Part shown: positions 1-7,141 of the stretch, piece after piece
How the letters are laid out: every line of letters starts with the position of its first letter
How positions within the stretch are numbered: position 1 is the stretch's first letter
Origin: Pirellulaceae bacterium
GTDB taxonomy: Bacteria > Planctomycetota > Planctomycetia > Pirellulales > Pirellulaceae
Assembly (NCBI GenBank): GCA_020846515.1
Contig: JADLDX010000226.1
Location: 1-16,225, forward strand
DNA: 16,225 nt
Direction of reading: 5' to 3'
Translations under genes and position numbers: made by a program
Notes under the pieces: generated by a model
Database searches by the model: none
Seen by the model: only the letters and a program-made list of their open reading frames with translations
What the model was told of the DNA's origin: nothing

Positions 1-869
1 AAAGGTGTCGTCTCTACCTTGATCGTCGCTACGCCAGCCGATACTTTTTCTAGCGTGTATTGCTCGCGCAGCTTCATCGTCTTATGAGTGCCATCTTCCA
101 GCTTGACCCGCGTCTCACGCGGAATACTCCACTGGGCGCCAATGGCTACCGGATCCTTCGGCAGTGGAATAGCCAACTCGCCCATTCCCAGGGCGGGCGT
201 CTTCGACTGGTTATCGCGCTCGATCACTTTGCCGGTGGCATCGATAGTAACCATCGCAATCGGTTTAGAAATTGTTTCGGCGACGCGCGAGAACATCTCG
301 GGTGCCGTTTTATCCGTGCGACTGTTGTAAGTAATTTCCGGCTTGTTGCTTTGCTTTTGAGACATATCGACGGCGTCAATTCGATACTCAAACGTCATTA
401 AGCCTTCAGGGCTGAGTGATTTGACGTCCCAAACTTTGTCGCTGACAGTATTGGACTCACTAACGTCCTCGGTACCTTGGATACGAGTGACGGTGTTGGC
501 TTGATGGATCGTTCGCGTGCGCACCACGTTACCCGGACGCAAGCGATGTTGCAGCACGAACATGCCAGCTTTGGCTTGACCTGCACCATTGGTGGCTGCG
601 CTCTGGGCTGGCCGAGCGTTGGCCTCAAGCACACTGACCGGTTTTTGAGTAATTCCCGGTAGGGCTGGTGCCGGCATCGGTTGTACGGGGCGAGCATTGG
701 TTGCTTGAGGTGCGGTAGGTCGAGGCGCGGGCCGCGCGGTACTTCTAGCCGGCTGTCGATTGCCCGTCGGCTTCGAAGAGCTTTGAGCGAACACTGACGC
801 GGAAAAAGATAAGCAGCAGAAGGTAGCCAACCAACCGGTTAGCCACTGATTTCGTAAGCACTTGTTCAT
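1..869 (-). CDS. Secreted DUF6263-like protein, 3' end outside window
   Basis: The reading frame starts with ATG at 869 and stays open to the left edge, giving 289 complete codons and no stop. A strong AAGGAGG (877-883) lies 7 nt before the ATG, so the start is firm. Residues 1-28 form a signal peptide: basic N-terminus, hydrophobic core, and a VFA|Q cleavage site. A Pro/Ala/Ser/Thr-rich linker follows (about 30-75). From about residue 100 a beta-rich domain begins (MFVLQHRLRPGNVVRTRTIH), with later stretches such as VWDVKSLSPEGLMTFEYRID and MVTIDATGKVIERD. From memory this resembles the planctomycete DUF6263 family of exported proteins with no known activity; that assignment was not searched. 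It should be exported to the periplasm or outside. It lies 45 nt downstream of nadK on the same strand, but its own strong ribosome site and unrelated role leave operon membership open. No catalytic motif is visible. Confidence 0.8.
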   Translation of the reverse strand, partial: MNKCLRNQWLTGWLATFCCLSFSASVFAQSSSKPTGNRQPARSTARPAPRPTAPQATNARPVQPMPAPALPGITQKPVSVLEANARPAQSAATNGAGQAKAGMFVLQHRLRPGNVVRTRTIHQANTVTRIQGTEDVSESNTVSDKVWDVKSLSPEGLMTFEYRIDAVDMSQKQSNKPEITYNSRTDKTAPEMFSRVAETISKPIAMVTIDATGKVIERDNQSKTPALGMGELAIPLPKDPVAIGAQWSIPRETRVKLEDGTHKTMKLREQYTLEKVSAGVATIKVETTP

Positions 870-914
870 TCTCCGGCCTCCTTGCCGAGCATGGAATGGT
901 TTTCGAAAGATCGG

Positions 915-1796
915 TTATTGGTTTTTTTCGCGCGGGTTGCCACCCCAACCTAATTTGTCGCGCAGGGTTTGGTATTCGTTCTTGCCCGGTATGGCAATCA
1001 TCTTGAAGGATACCGGAGCTCGCCCTATTCGGTACGTATCACCTTCGGCCAATGTACACAATGGTCGACCATCGACGACCGCCGATGTCGTGGCATTGCC
1101 TTGACGAACGACCATGTCGAACACCCGCTCAGATGAATCGACCACTGGACGCAGCGTTAACGTATGAGGGCTGATAGGGCAGATCACCACCGCCTGCAAA
1201 CTGCGGTGAAGGATCGGACCGCCAGCAGACAAGTTGTGCGCCGTCGAACCGACCGGTGTGCTGATAATCAGTCCATCACAACTGTAAGTAGACGCCAATT
1301 CACGGTCTACGTAAAGATCGATCTGCAGCATCGAAAAGGGTGGACCACCCAAGATGGCCGCTTCATTTAGGCCGAGTTGATGGTGCGTCGCCTGGCCATT
1401 CTGCCAAACCGAACATTCCAGCATGACGTGCTCGACAATCGGGAACTCACCGGCGCAGATTTTGGGCCACAGTTGATCCAGGCCATTACTGCTCAGAGCA
1501 GCCAAGAACCCCAGTCTTCCTAAGTTGACACCCACGACCGGACGCTGCTGGAGATCCATTTGCCGAGCGGCGCTGAGGATCGAGCCATCTCCACCAAGCG
1601 TGACAACCAGATCGACATCTTGGCTCGAGAAATCGAAGGCTTGATTTTCGTCGACCGCGACAATCTCCGCCGATCGTTTCAGCAAAGCGACAATATCGGG
1701 AAGCTCGCTGCGGACACGCGGTCGATTAACTGCGGCCAAAACAACTACCCGCGGGCGATGCCGACCAGCAGCAGTCCACGGGGCGACGTCAGGCAT
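915..1796 (-). CDS. nadK: NAD kinase
   Basis: This cytoplasmic enzyme phosphorylates NAD to NADP using ATP or polyphosphate. The 293-residue length is normal for bacterial NadK. The family signatures are in order: GGDGS at residues 68-72 (catalytic Asp70), NE at 144-145, CDG at 173-175, and the glycine-rich TPVGSTAHNLSAGGPI from 181. Many homologues have Tyr where this one has His187 (GSTAH instead of GSTAY), a small variation in the nucleotide pocket. The ATG at 1796 has no clear Shine-Dalgarno sequence. It starts 28 nt after the dxs stop, so translation probably depends on the shared transcript. NADP made here would feed the reductive steps of the MEP isoprenoid route begun by dxs next door; that functional link is an inference from gene order. 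Confidence 0.95.
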   Translation of the reverse strand: MPDVAPWTAAGRHRPRVVVLAAVNRPRVRSELPDIVALLKRSAEIVAVDENQAFDFSSQDVDLVVTLGGDGSILSAARQMDLQQRPVVGVNLGRLGFLAALSSNGLDQLWPKICAGEFPIVEHVMLECSVWQNGQATHHQLGLNEAAILGGPPFSMLQIDLYVDRELASTYSCDGLIISTPVGSTAHNLSAGGPILHRSLQAVVICPISPHTLTLRPVVDSSERVFDMVVRQGNATTSAVVDGRPLCTLAEGDTYRIGRAPVSFKMIAIPGKNEYQTLRDKLGWGGNPREKNQ

Positions 1797-1824
1797 GGTG
1801 TTACCAATCGATAAGTGAATGCAA

Positions 1825-3723
1825 TCAAACAGTGGCAGCGTTACCGAGCGCTCCGGCCAACGTTACGCAGGTGCGTACAATACCATCTTCAGACAGGTGA
1901 TAGTCATCCAACAAGTCGTCGCGTTCGCCGTGGCCAACAAATACGTCGGGCAACCCGAGTCGCTTGACATGTCTTGTATCCCACTGTCGGTCGTTGGCCA
2001 ACTCTAAAACGGCCGAACCAAAGCCACCCATTAACTGGGATTCTTCCAGTGTCAGCACAAAGCGACACTCGTGGAAAACCTTGGCCAGCAATGTTTCGTC
2101 CAGCGGCTTTACGAAGCGAGGATTGATCACAGCCACTTCGATACCATCCTTGGCCAATCGCTCGGCGGCACGCAGAGCCGGTTCGAGCATGGCGCCCAGT
2201 GCCAGGATGGCGCCATCGGTTCCCCAGCGCACGATCTGACCCTTCCCCAGTTCGATCTTGTCGGTTTCCAAACCCAACTTGGGTGCCGACGCCTTGGGGT
2301 AACGAATCGAAGTTGGGCCATTATGTTCAATGGCAAAGTCGAGCATGGCACTGACTTCGTTACAGTCGGCGGGCGCCATCACAACCATGTTGGGGAAAGC
2401 GCGTTGGTAGGCGATATCAAACACACCGTGATGCGTAGGACCATCTGGGCCAGTCAGGCCAGCACGGTCGAGCATGAACACGACCGGAAGATTTTGCAGC
2501 GCCACTTCTTGGAAGATTTGGTCGTAGCTGCGTTGCAGAAAAGTACTGTAGATTGTCACGATGGGCCGCAGGCCCGTCTTGGCCTGGCCGGCGGCGAAAG
2601 CTACAGCATGCGATTCACAAATGCCGACATCAAAGAAGCGATCAGGGAACTCTTCGCGTACCGGTTCCAATTTATTGCCTTGGCACATGGCCGCTGTCAT
2701 AACGGTCACATGTTTGTTCTGTCGCATCGCATTGCCAATGGCATCGCGCGCAAAGTTTGTGTAGGCAGGTTGACCACCGCCGGAGACGATTTTGGGAGTG
2801 CCGTTATCGTCCAGGAATGCGGGCGGCGTATGGAAGTAGACCGGATCTTTTTCAGCTGGTTGATAGCCGCGGCCTTTTTCTGTCACGACGTGCAGCAGGA
2901 TGGGGCCACGCAAATCCTTGACCATCTGCAGATACTTGCGCATCAGGCCAATATCGTGACCATCGATTGGGCCGATGTAGCGGAAGCCAAGTTCTTCGAA
3001 CAGCATGCCACCGTGTAAACCGGCCTTCATGCCCTCTTTGATCTGTGCCAACATGCGTTCGGCTGGATCACCGAACAGTGGTACGCGATTGAGCATCTTG
3101 GCCACTTCGGTTTTGATGCCCGTATAAAACGGATTGGTCCGCAAGCGATCCAAGTAACTCGCCACAGCGCCGACGCGTGGACAGATGCTCATCTTGTTAT
3201 CGTTCAAGATGACCAACATATCGGCGTTTAGTTCACCTGCGTTGTTGAGCGCTTCGAAGACGATACCCGATGGAAAAGCGCCATCGCCGATGACCGCCAC
3301 ACTGCGACGTGCGCCTTGTCCCTGCAGATCGTCACCGCTCTTGAGTCCTAGCGCGGTGGAAACACTGCAACCGGCGTGTCCTGTCATAAACAGGTCATAT
3401 TCGCTTTCGGCAGGGTTGGGGTAACCCATCAAGCCGCCGCGCGTACGAATGTTATCGAACTGGCTGTTGCGACCGGTGACCAGTTTGTGAGGATAAATCT
3501 GATGACCGGTGTCCCAGATTAAGCGATCGTTGCGGAAGTCGAAGACGCTGTGCATGGCCAGGCAGAGTTCAACGACGCCCAGGTTGGACGCAAAGTGAGC
3601 CGTGCGAATGCTGAGCAGCCCGCACAGTCGCTGGCGAATCTCAGCGGCTAACTGGTTCAGTTCGGGCAGCGACATTTTGTGCAAATCGGCAGCCGACTGG
3701 ATACCCTCTAGAAGATTCGACAT
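1825..3723 (-). CDS. dxs: 1-deoxy-D-xylulose-5-phosphate synthase
   Basis: This thiamine-diphosphate enzyme condenses pyruvate with glyceraldehyde 3-phosphate to DXP, the first step of the MEP isoprenoid pathway and a source for thiamine and pyridoxal. At 632 residues it is close to the E. coli enzyme (620). His43 in HFASNLG matches E. coli His49. GDGA (146-149) with NDN (about 175-177) is the ThDP/Mg motif. The catalytic Glu370 sits in FDVGICESHAVAFAAG, where the more usual form is AEQHAV. The later STFLQRSYDQ and DRAGLTGPDGPTHHG blocks are intact, as is the C-terminal transketolase domain. The ATG at 3723 lies 2 nt after the TAG of the prenyl synthase gene, with AGAGAGGA inside the end of that gene, so the two are very likely translationally coupled. 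nadK follows after 28 nt. Confidence 0.97.
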   Translation of the reverse strand: MSNLLEGIQSAADLHKMSLPELNQLAAEIRQRLCGLLSIRTAHFASNLGVVELCLAMHSVFDFRNDRLIWDTGHQIYPHKLVTGRNSQFDNIRTRGGLMGYPNPAESEYDLFMTGHAGCSVSTALGLKSGDDLQGQGARRSVAVIGDGAFPSGIVFEALNNAGELNADMLVILNDNKMSICPRVGAVASYLDRLRTNPFYTGIKTEVAKMLNRVPLFGDPAERMLAQIKEGMKAGLHGGMLFEELGFRYIGPIDGHDIGLMRKYLQMVKDLRGPILLHVVTEKGRGYQPAEKDPVYFHTPPAFLDDNGTPKIVSGGGQPAYTNFARDAIGNAMRQNKHVTVMTAAMCQGNKLEPVREEFPDRFFDVGICESHAVAFAAGQAKTGLRPIVTIYSTFLQRSYDQIFQEVALQNLPVVFMLDRAGLTGPDGPTHHGVFDIAYQRAFPNMVVMAPADCNEVSAMLDFAIEHNGPTSIRYPKASAPKLGLETDKIELGKGQIVRWGTDGAILALGAMLEPALRAAERLAKDGIEVAVINPRFVKPLDETLLAKVFHECRFVLTLEESQLMGGFGSAVLELANDRQWDTRHVKRLGLPDVFVGHGERDDLLDDYHLSEDGIVRTCVTLAGALGNAATV

Positions 3724-3725
3724 CG

Positions 3726-4667
3726 CTAGTTGTTCCTCTCTAACACAAAACGAGCCATCGTGACCAATGCCGCCGCTGGTTCACCCAACGGAGCCAAAGC
3801 GTTGCAGGCCTCGGTGACCAATTGCCCAGCCCACTGGTGAGATTTTTCAATCCCCAGCAACCGCGGATAGGTCAGCTTGCCCAACGCCGCATCCTTACCA
3901 GTATGCTTGCCCATCGTTTCAACAGAACTTTCCACGTCCAGTAAATCGTCGACAATTTGGAAAGCCAGCCCGATCTTCAAACCGAATTCTTCCAAGGCCT
4001 CTAACAGCTCCGGGGCAGCGCCGACGGCCAATCCGCCTAGTTTTAGGCTACTGGTGATCATCGCGCCGGTTTTTCGCTCGTGAATTCTTTGCAGAAACGC
4101 CAATTGTTCTGCCGGTGACTGGCCGTAAGGGCAAAACCCAAATCGACCTTCGGCCGCCAGGTCATCCTGCTGACCACCGACCAACCAAGCTCGACCAGCC
4201 GTGCGGGCCAGTTCCAGGCAGCATGCCGCCGCATGGCTAGGATGACAACCAGCAGCCAGGGTTTCAAAGGCCATGGCTTGCAGCGCATCGCCGGCCAGGA
4301 TGGCAGTGGCTTCATCGAACTTGCGATGGCAAGTCGGTTGCCCTCGACGCAGGTCGTCATTGTCCATCGCCGGCAAATCGTCATGAATCAGCGAATAGGC
4401 ATGGACCATTTCAACAGCACAGGCGGCCGGTATGGCTTGATGCCAATCGCCCCCCACTGCCTCGGCGGCCAACAGGACAAGCAGCGGCCGCAGGCGTTTA
4501 CCAGGCGCTAACAAACTGTAGCGAATTGCGGCTGTCAGCCGCTCTGGCGAACCGGCCAGCGGTTGGCTGTAGCTGTCCAACGCCGCTTCGACCGCTGCCC
4601 TCAGCGTGGTCAATCGGTCCAATTGACCATCGGAAGGCTTGGAATTGATCAAGTCCGCTGTTTGCAA
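3726..4667 (-). CDS. ispA: Farnesyl diphosphate synthase-type polyprenyl synthetase
   Basis: This trans-prenyltransferase condenses isopentenyl diphosphate with allylic diphosphates. The first aspartate-rich motif is DDLPAMDND (Asp96, 97, 102) within HAYSLIHDDLPAMD, nearly identical to E. coli IspA. The second is DDLLD (240-244). GKRLRP (56-61), GGQ-DL, KTG and GKDAALGKLTYP are also present. The residues just before the first motif match IspA, favouring C15 farnesyl diphosphate, but a C20 product cannot be excluded. No ATG is available near the N-terminus: an in-frame TGA precedes a TTG at 4667, and a second TTG lies at 4652. Neither has a good Shine-Dalgarno sequence, so the exact start is uncertain. 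The gene sits between xseB and dxs, an arrangement common in bacteria, and its stop lies 2 nt from the dxs start. Confidence 0.93.
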   Translation of the reverse strand: MQTADLINSKPSDGQLDRLTTLRAAVEAALDSYSQPLAGSPERLTAAIRYSLLAPGKRLRPLLVLLAAEAVGGDWHQAIPAACAVEMVHAYSLIHDDLPAMDNDDLRRGQPTCHRKFDEATAILAGDALQAMAFETLAAGCHPSHAAACCLELARTAGRAWLVGGQQDDLAAEGRFGFCPYGQSPAEQLAFLQRIHERKTGAMITSSLKLGGLAVGAAPELLEALEEFGLKIGLAFQIVDDLLDVESSVETMGKHTGKDAALGKLTYPRLLGIEKSHQWAGQLVTEACNALAPLGEPAAALVTMARFVLERNN

Positions 4668-4755
4668 AGCTCACACAGTCTTTGAGTGTCGAAGGTGAAA
4701 AGATGGAGCGTTCCGAGTTGTCGCAACTACCGAAGATTAAGATAACCGCAAGATT

Positions 4756-5151
4756 TTAGAAAAGTTGACCCGTTTCGTCCACATCCGACAGTTTCCGCGA
4801 ACCTCGCCCCGCACCACCCGTGGCATCTGCCGAGCGACGGGAACTGCGGGCATCCCGCTTCTCCTCGAGACTCATGTCGGCATCCCCACCCAAGGGGCGA
4901 ACCAAAGGCTCGCCGTTAGCGTCAAAGCCACTCAATACCTCGATACGACTCTGGGCCGCATCCAGTTTTCCTTGGCAAACACGCAATAATTCCACCGCTT
5001 CCGCGTACTCTGTCAGACTCTGCTCCAGCGGTACGTTGCCTTGTTCCAAACGCCTGACCAATTCTTCCAGTCGCTTCAGCGCTTGCTCAAAGGACCACGT
5101 CGGGGCAACGGTGGCGTCAGCGTTTTCCGGATCGGCTTTGGCTTTGGACAT
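4756..5151 (-). CDS. xseB: Exodeoxyribonuclease VII small subunit
   Basis: XseB is the small helical subunit that binds XseA to form exonuclease VII, which degrades single-stranded DNA. The core is at residues 18-75: TWSFEQALKRLEELVRRLEQ, then PLEQSLTEYAEAVELLRVCQ and the KLDAAQSRIEVL helix. Its two-helix pattern and G-x-V/L-x-L-E-x-S-L are typical. The start chosen is ATG 5151, with GGGAAGA about 8 nt upstream. The frame stays open further, to an apparent 193-residue protein overlapping the ATP-grasp gene, but that extension looks unlike any XseB and has no ribosome site. Compared with about 80 residues in E. coli, the 131-residue protein has an extra Asp/Arg/Ser/Gly-rich tail (76-131), probably disordered. 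xseA is not in the window. It lies 88 nt upstream of the ispA start, probably in the same transcript. Confidence 0.9.
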   Translation of the reverse strand: MSKAKADPENADATVAPTWSFEQALKRLEELVRRLEQGNVPLEQSLTEYAEAVELLRVCQGKLDAAQSRIEVLSGFDANGEPLVRPLGGDADMSLEEKRDARSSRRSADATGGAGRGSRKLSDVDETGQLF

Positions 5152-5228
5152 CTGGGTTCTTCCCAACATGGAATGGAATTCTGACGCAAAAGCGCCACAG
5201 ACTTGCCTGACCGGTTTGTCCGCCCGAC

Positions 5229-6410
5229 TTACCCTGCTTGCAGACTGACGCGACTGCGAATCGTTAGTATAGGATCGCCCGCACGGAACTGCATGGGGGT
5301 GGCCGAGCCGATGGGAGGTATGTCGGCGATACTCCACTGCGCATGACCATTAGCGACTCTGGACCAACTGAGGTCTGTGGAACTGTTGGAGAAAGCTTGC
5401 CATGGGCGCAGTCTCTGCAGGCTCAAACGTGCCTCCTGGCTAAGTTCCAAGTCGCTGGGGGCGTAGTAGATGGCTTTGGAGAAGTAAGGAAACAAAGTGG
5501 GAGAACTGAAGCGCTCGCCGGCTGGTTCAATATTCCAGGTCTTCAAATGTTGGGCCAATGGACTCGGCTGTGAGGGCCATGTGCATTGCTGCAACACTTC
5601 CATACCCGCCGTCCAGCGCGGATTGAATTCCAGCAACCATAACCTGCCCTGTCGGTCTTCGATAAAATCAGCTTGCAGCCAGCCACAGTAATTGGGCAGC
5701 ATGCTCGCGACACGTTCGGCCAAACAGGTCAAGGCTTGGCGCTGCGCTGCCGACAAGGCAATTGGGCCCAAAGAACCTCGGTAGATGTACGGCGACGGTC
5801 CCGGCCATTGCAGGGCGCAGAGCGATTCAGTGATGCCCAAGAGGTCAACGGTCTGACGATGACCAATCGTCCAGTTCACGCCCAGCGACCGGCCCTGGAT
5901 TTGTTGTTGCCAATAGCCTGATTCAGCGGCCAACTGGTGTATCGAAGGCTCTTGGCCCGCCTGGTAAATATGCAGACCACCCGCGCTGCGATAGGGTTTG
6001 AAGAGCCAGTCAGGTGACCTGGTGAGATCGTCCGGCGCAGCCCGTTGGGTCGACGGCCAGCCAACGCCTTCGAGTTGCTCGGTGCAAGCCTGCCAGAATC
6101 CAGGCAAGCGCAGCGTGCGGAGGTCCTCAGCCGATGGGCCAAGCACTGGTGCCAGCCTGTTTAGTTCGTGCACCGTATCGGGCAGATGTTCCATACCACC
6201 GGCCAGCAACCAGCCATCCACATGGAACTGGCCAGCTACGGGCAAAATTCCAAAAGGCCAGTCCTCAACGACATAACTGCGCGTGGCCAGTTCGATGGTG
6301 TCTTGATCGCCGAAAGCATCCAGGCTGATGGCATGGTGGCCGAGGTCGACCACGGCTTGCACCAGGGCGCGTGAGGAGTAGCCCACTATTCCAAAGGTCA
6401 GTGAAGACAA
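5229..6410 (-). CDS. ATP-grasp enzyme, COG2232-like carboligase
   Basis: This is a probable ATP-dependent carboxylate-amine ligase of unknown substrate. From TTG 6410 it has 393 residues. An N-terminal Rossmann-like lobe begins at once (LTFGIVGYSSRALVQAVVDLG). The ATP-grasp core has WLFKPYRSAGG (Lys138) and the metal-binding end WLQADFIEDRQGRLWLLEFN, in which Asp248, Glu261 and Asn263 are likely ligands, followed by PRWTAGME. The LEFNPR-TAGMEVLQ block recalls COG2232, a family tied in methylotrophs, methanogens and some planctomycetes to tetrahydromethanopterin biosynthesis; this is from memory and not proven. The frame stays open to a GTG at 6485, but those 25 extra residues are translated repeat DNA. 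TTG 6410 has AAGG 6 nt upstream and begins just before the first beta strand. It is followed 77 nt later by xseB. Confidence 0.75.
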   Translation of the reverse strand: MSSLTFGIVGYSSRALVQAVVDLGHHAISLDAFGDQDTIELATRSYVVEDWPFGILPVAGQFHVDGWLLAGGMEHLPDTVHELNRLAPVLGPSAEDLRTLRLPGFWQACTEQLEGVGWPSTQRAAPDDLTRSPDWLFKPYRSAGGLHIYQAGQEPSIHQLAAESGYWQQQIQGRSLGVNWTIGHRQTVDLLGITESLCALQWPGPSPYIYRGSLGPIALSAAQRQALTCLAERVASMLPNYCGWLQADFIEDRQGRLWLLEFNPRWTAGMEVLQQCTWPSQPSPLAQHLKTWNIEPAGERFSSPTLFPYFSKAIYYAPSDLELSQEARLSLQRLRPWQAFSNSSTDLSWSRVANGHAQWSIADIPPIGSATPMQFRAGDPILTIRSRVSLQAG

Positions 6411-6416
6411 CGCAGG

Positions 6417-6420
6417 CCTT
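6417..6420 (-). promoter_or_regulatory. Ribosome binding site deciding the ATP-grasp start
   Basis: On the minus strand AAGG is followed by six bases (CCTGCG) and TTG at 6410. This spacing supports TTG 6410 over the upstream in-frame GTG at 6485, which lies inside a dispersed repeat. Confidence 0.45.
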
Positions 6421-6438
6421 GATGCTGGGGGTGTTTTG

Positions 6439-6506
6439 GTAGCCACCGCTGCCAAGCGGTGGATTTCGCCTCCAAAGGAGTCCACCGTCTGGCGACGGTG
6501 GCTACC
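6439..6506. repeat. REP-like hairpin pair, cluster 1
   Basis: Two palindromic units stand in opposite orientation. The unit at 6439-6463 has stem CCACCGCT-GCCA-AGCGGTGG. The unit at 6481-6506 has CCACCGTC-TGGC-GACGGTGG. A 17-nt spacer (TTTCGCCTCCAAAGGAG) separates them. Both stems are perfect 8-bp pairs. The pair lies between the HD-domain gene and the ATP-grasp gene and overlaps the open frame upstream of the latter. The same two-unit block recurs at 15050-15116. Confidence 0.85.
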
Positions 6507-6530
6507 AGGGAGGCCAGTGGATCAAGGAGG

Positions 6531-7079
6531 CTACAGGATCTGGCTCTCGATGAGCGCCGCGATACAGAAATTAATGTGCTCGTCTAGATCGACGCCGAGC
6601 TCTTCTGCGCCGCGAACTATGTCCTCGCGCGAAACGGCAGCCGCAAAATTGACGCTCTTCATTTTCTTGCGCACGCTGGCCGCGGTCAGCCCTTCCAAGC
6701 GTTGTGGTCGCAAAATGGCACAGGCCACGATGAACCCACACAGCTCATCGCACGCATAGAGTGTTTTGTCCAAAGCCGATCGGCGCGGATATTGATCCGA
6801 CAGGTAGTCGGCATGTGACAGGATGGCGTAGATGACTTCTTCGGGGTAACCCCGAGCGCGCAGGATCTGGCTGCCTTCCAGCGGATGGGCTGGCGCGTCC
6901 GGGAAACGTTCGTAGTCAAAGTCATGCAACAAACCGACGCGTCCCCACAACTCTACGTCCTCGCCAAACTTGCGCGCGTAGGCGCGCACGGCAGCCTCGA
7001 CGGCCAGCATATGCCGTTTCAAGCTGGCATTGCTGACAAATTCATCTACCAGGGCCAGGTCATCATCGCGTTGGGACAT
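6531..7079 (-). CDS. HD-domain phosphohydrolase
   Basis: This 182-residue cytoplasmic protein has an HD metal-dependent phosphohydrolase fold. The metal ligands appear in order: His23 (LKRHMLAVE), His52-Asp53 (GLLHDFDYERFPD), and Asp111 (ACDELCGF). His65 (HPLEG) and His89 (SHADY) are also conserved-looking. The pattern HDFDYExFPD...HPLEGSQILRARGYPEEVI is seen in a widespread, mostly uncharacterised HD family often annotated as hydrolase. No nucleotide-cyclase, PAS or receiver domain accompanies it, so a nucleotide or small phosphate substrate is likely but unknown. The ATG at 7079 lacks a visible Shine-Dalgarno sequence. The gene lies 62 nt after the LarA-like gene on the same strand, and a REP-like pair follows its stop. 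Confidence 0.85.
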   Translation of the reverse strand: MSQRDDDLALVDEFVSNASLKRHMLAVEAAVRAYARKFGEDVELWGRVGLLHDFDYERFPDAPAHPLEGSQILRARGYPEEVIYAILSHADYLSDQYPRRSALDKTLYACDELCGFIVACAILRPQRLEGLTAASVRKKMKSVNFAAAVSREDIVRGAEELGVDLDEHINFCIAALIESQIL

Positions 7080-7104
7080 AAGCGGTTATGGGTAAGGTCG
7101 TGAG

Positions 7105-7135
7105 GTGCTGTCAGTGGTCAGTTGCCTGATGGCAC
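7105..7135. repeat. Short imperfect inverted repeat with heptamer pair
   Basis: GTGCTGTCAG (7105-7114) can pair with CTGATGGCAC (7126-7135), with two G-U wobbles, if read on the plus strand. On the minus strand, the direction of the flanking genes, the same positions give two mismatches, so it is a poor terminator. Inside lie two adjacent heptamers, TCAGTGG and TCAGTTG (7111-7124). It occupies the gap between the LarA-like and HD-domain genes. Confidence 0.3.
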
Positions 7136-7141
7136 AGTTCG

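Noticed and set aside
2071..3018. A 315-codon open frame on the plus strand opposite dxs
   Set aside because: It lies wholly antisense to a clear dxs, has no recognisable domain or ribosome site, and reflects the codon usage of dxs.
5152..5337. A 62-residue N-terminal extension of XseB
   Set aside because: No ribosome site, overlaps the end of the ATP-grasp gene, and is unlike XseB; ATG 5151 has a good upstream GGGAAGA.
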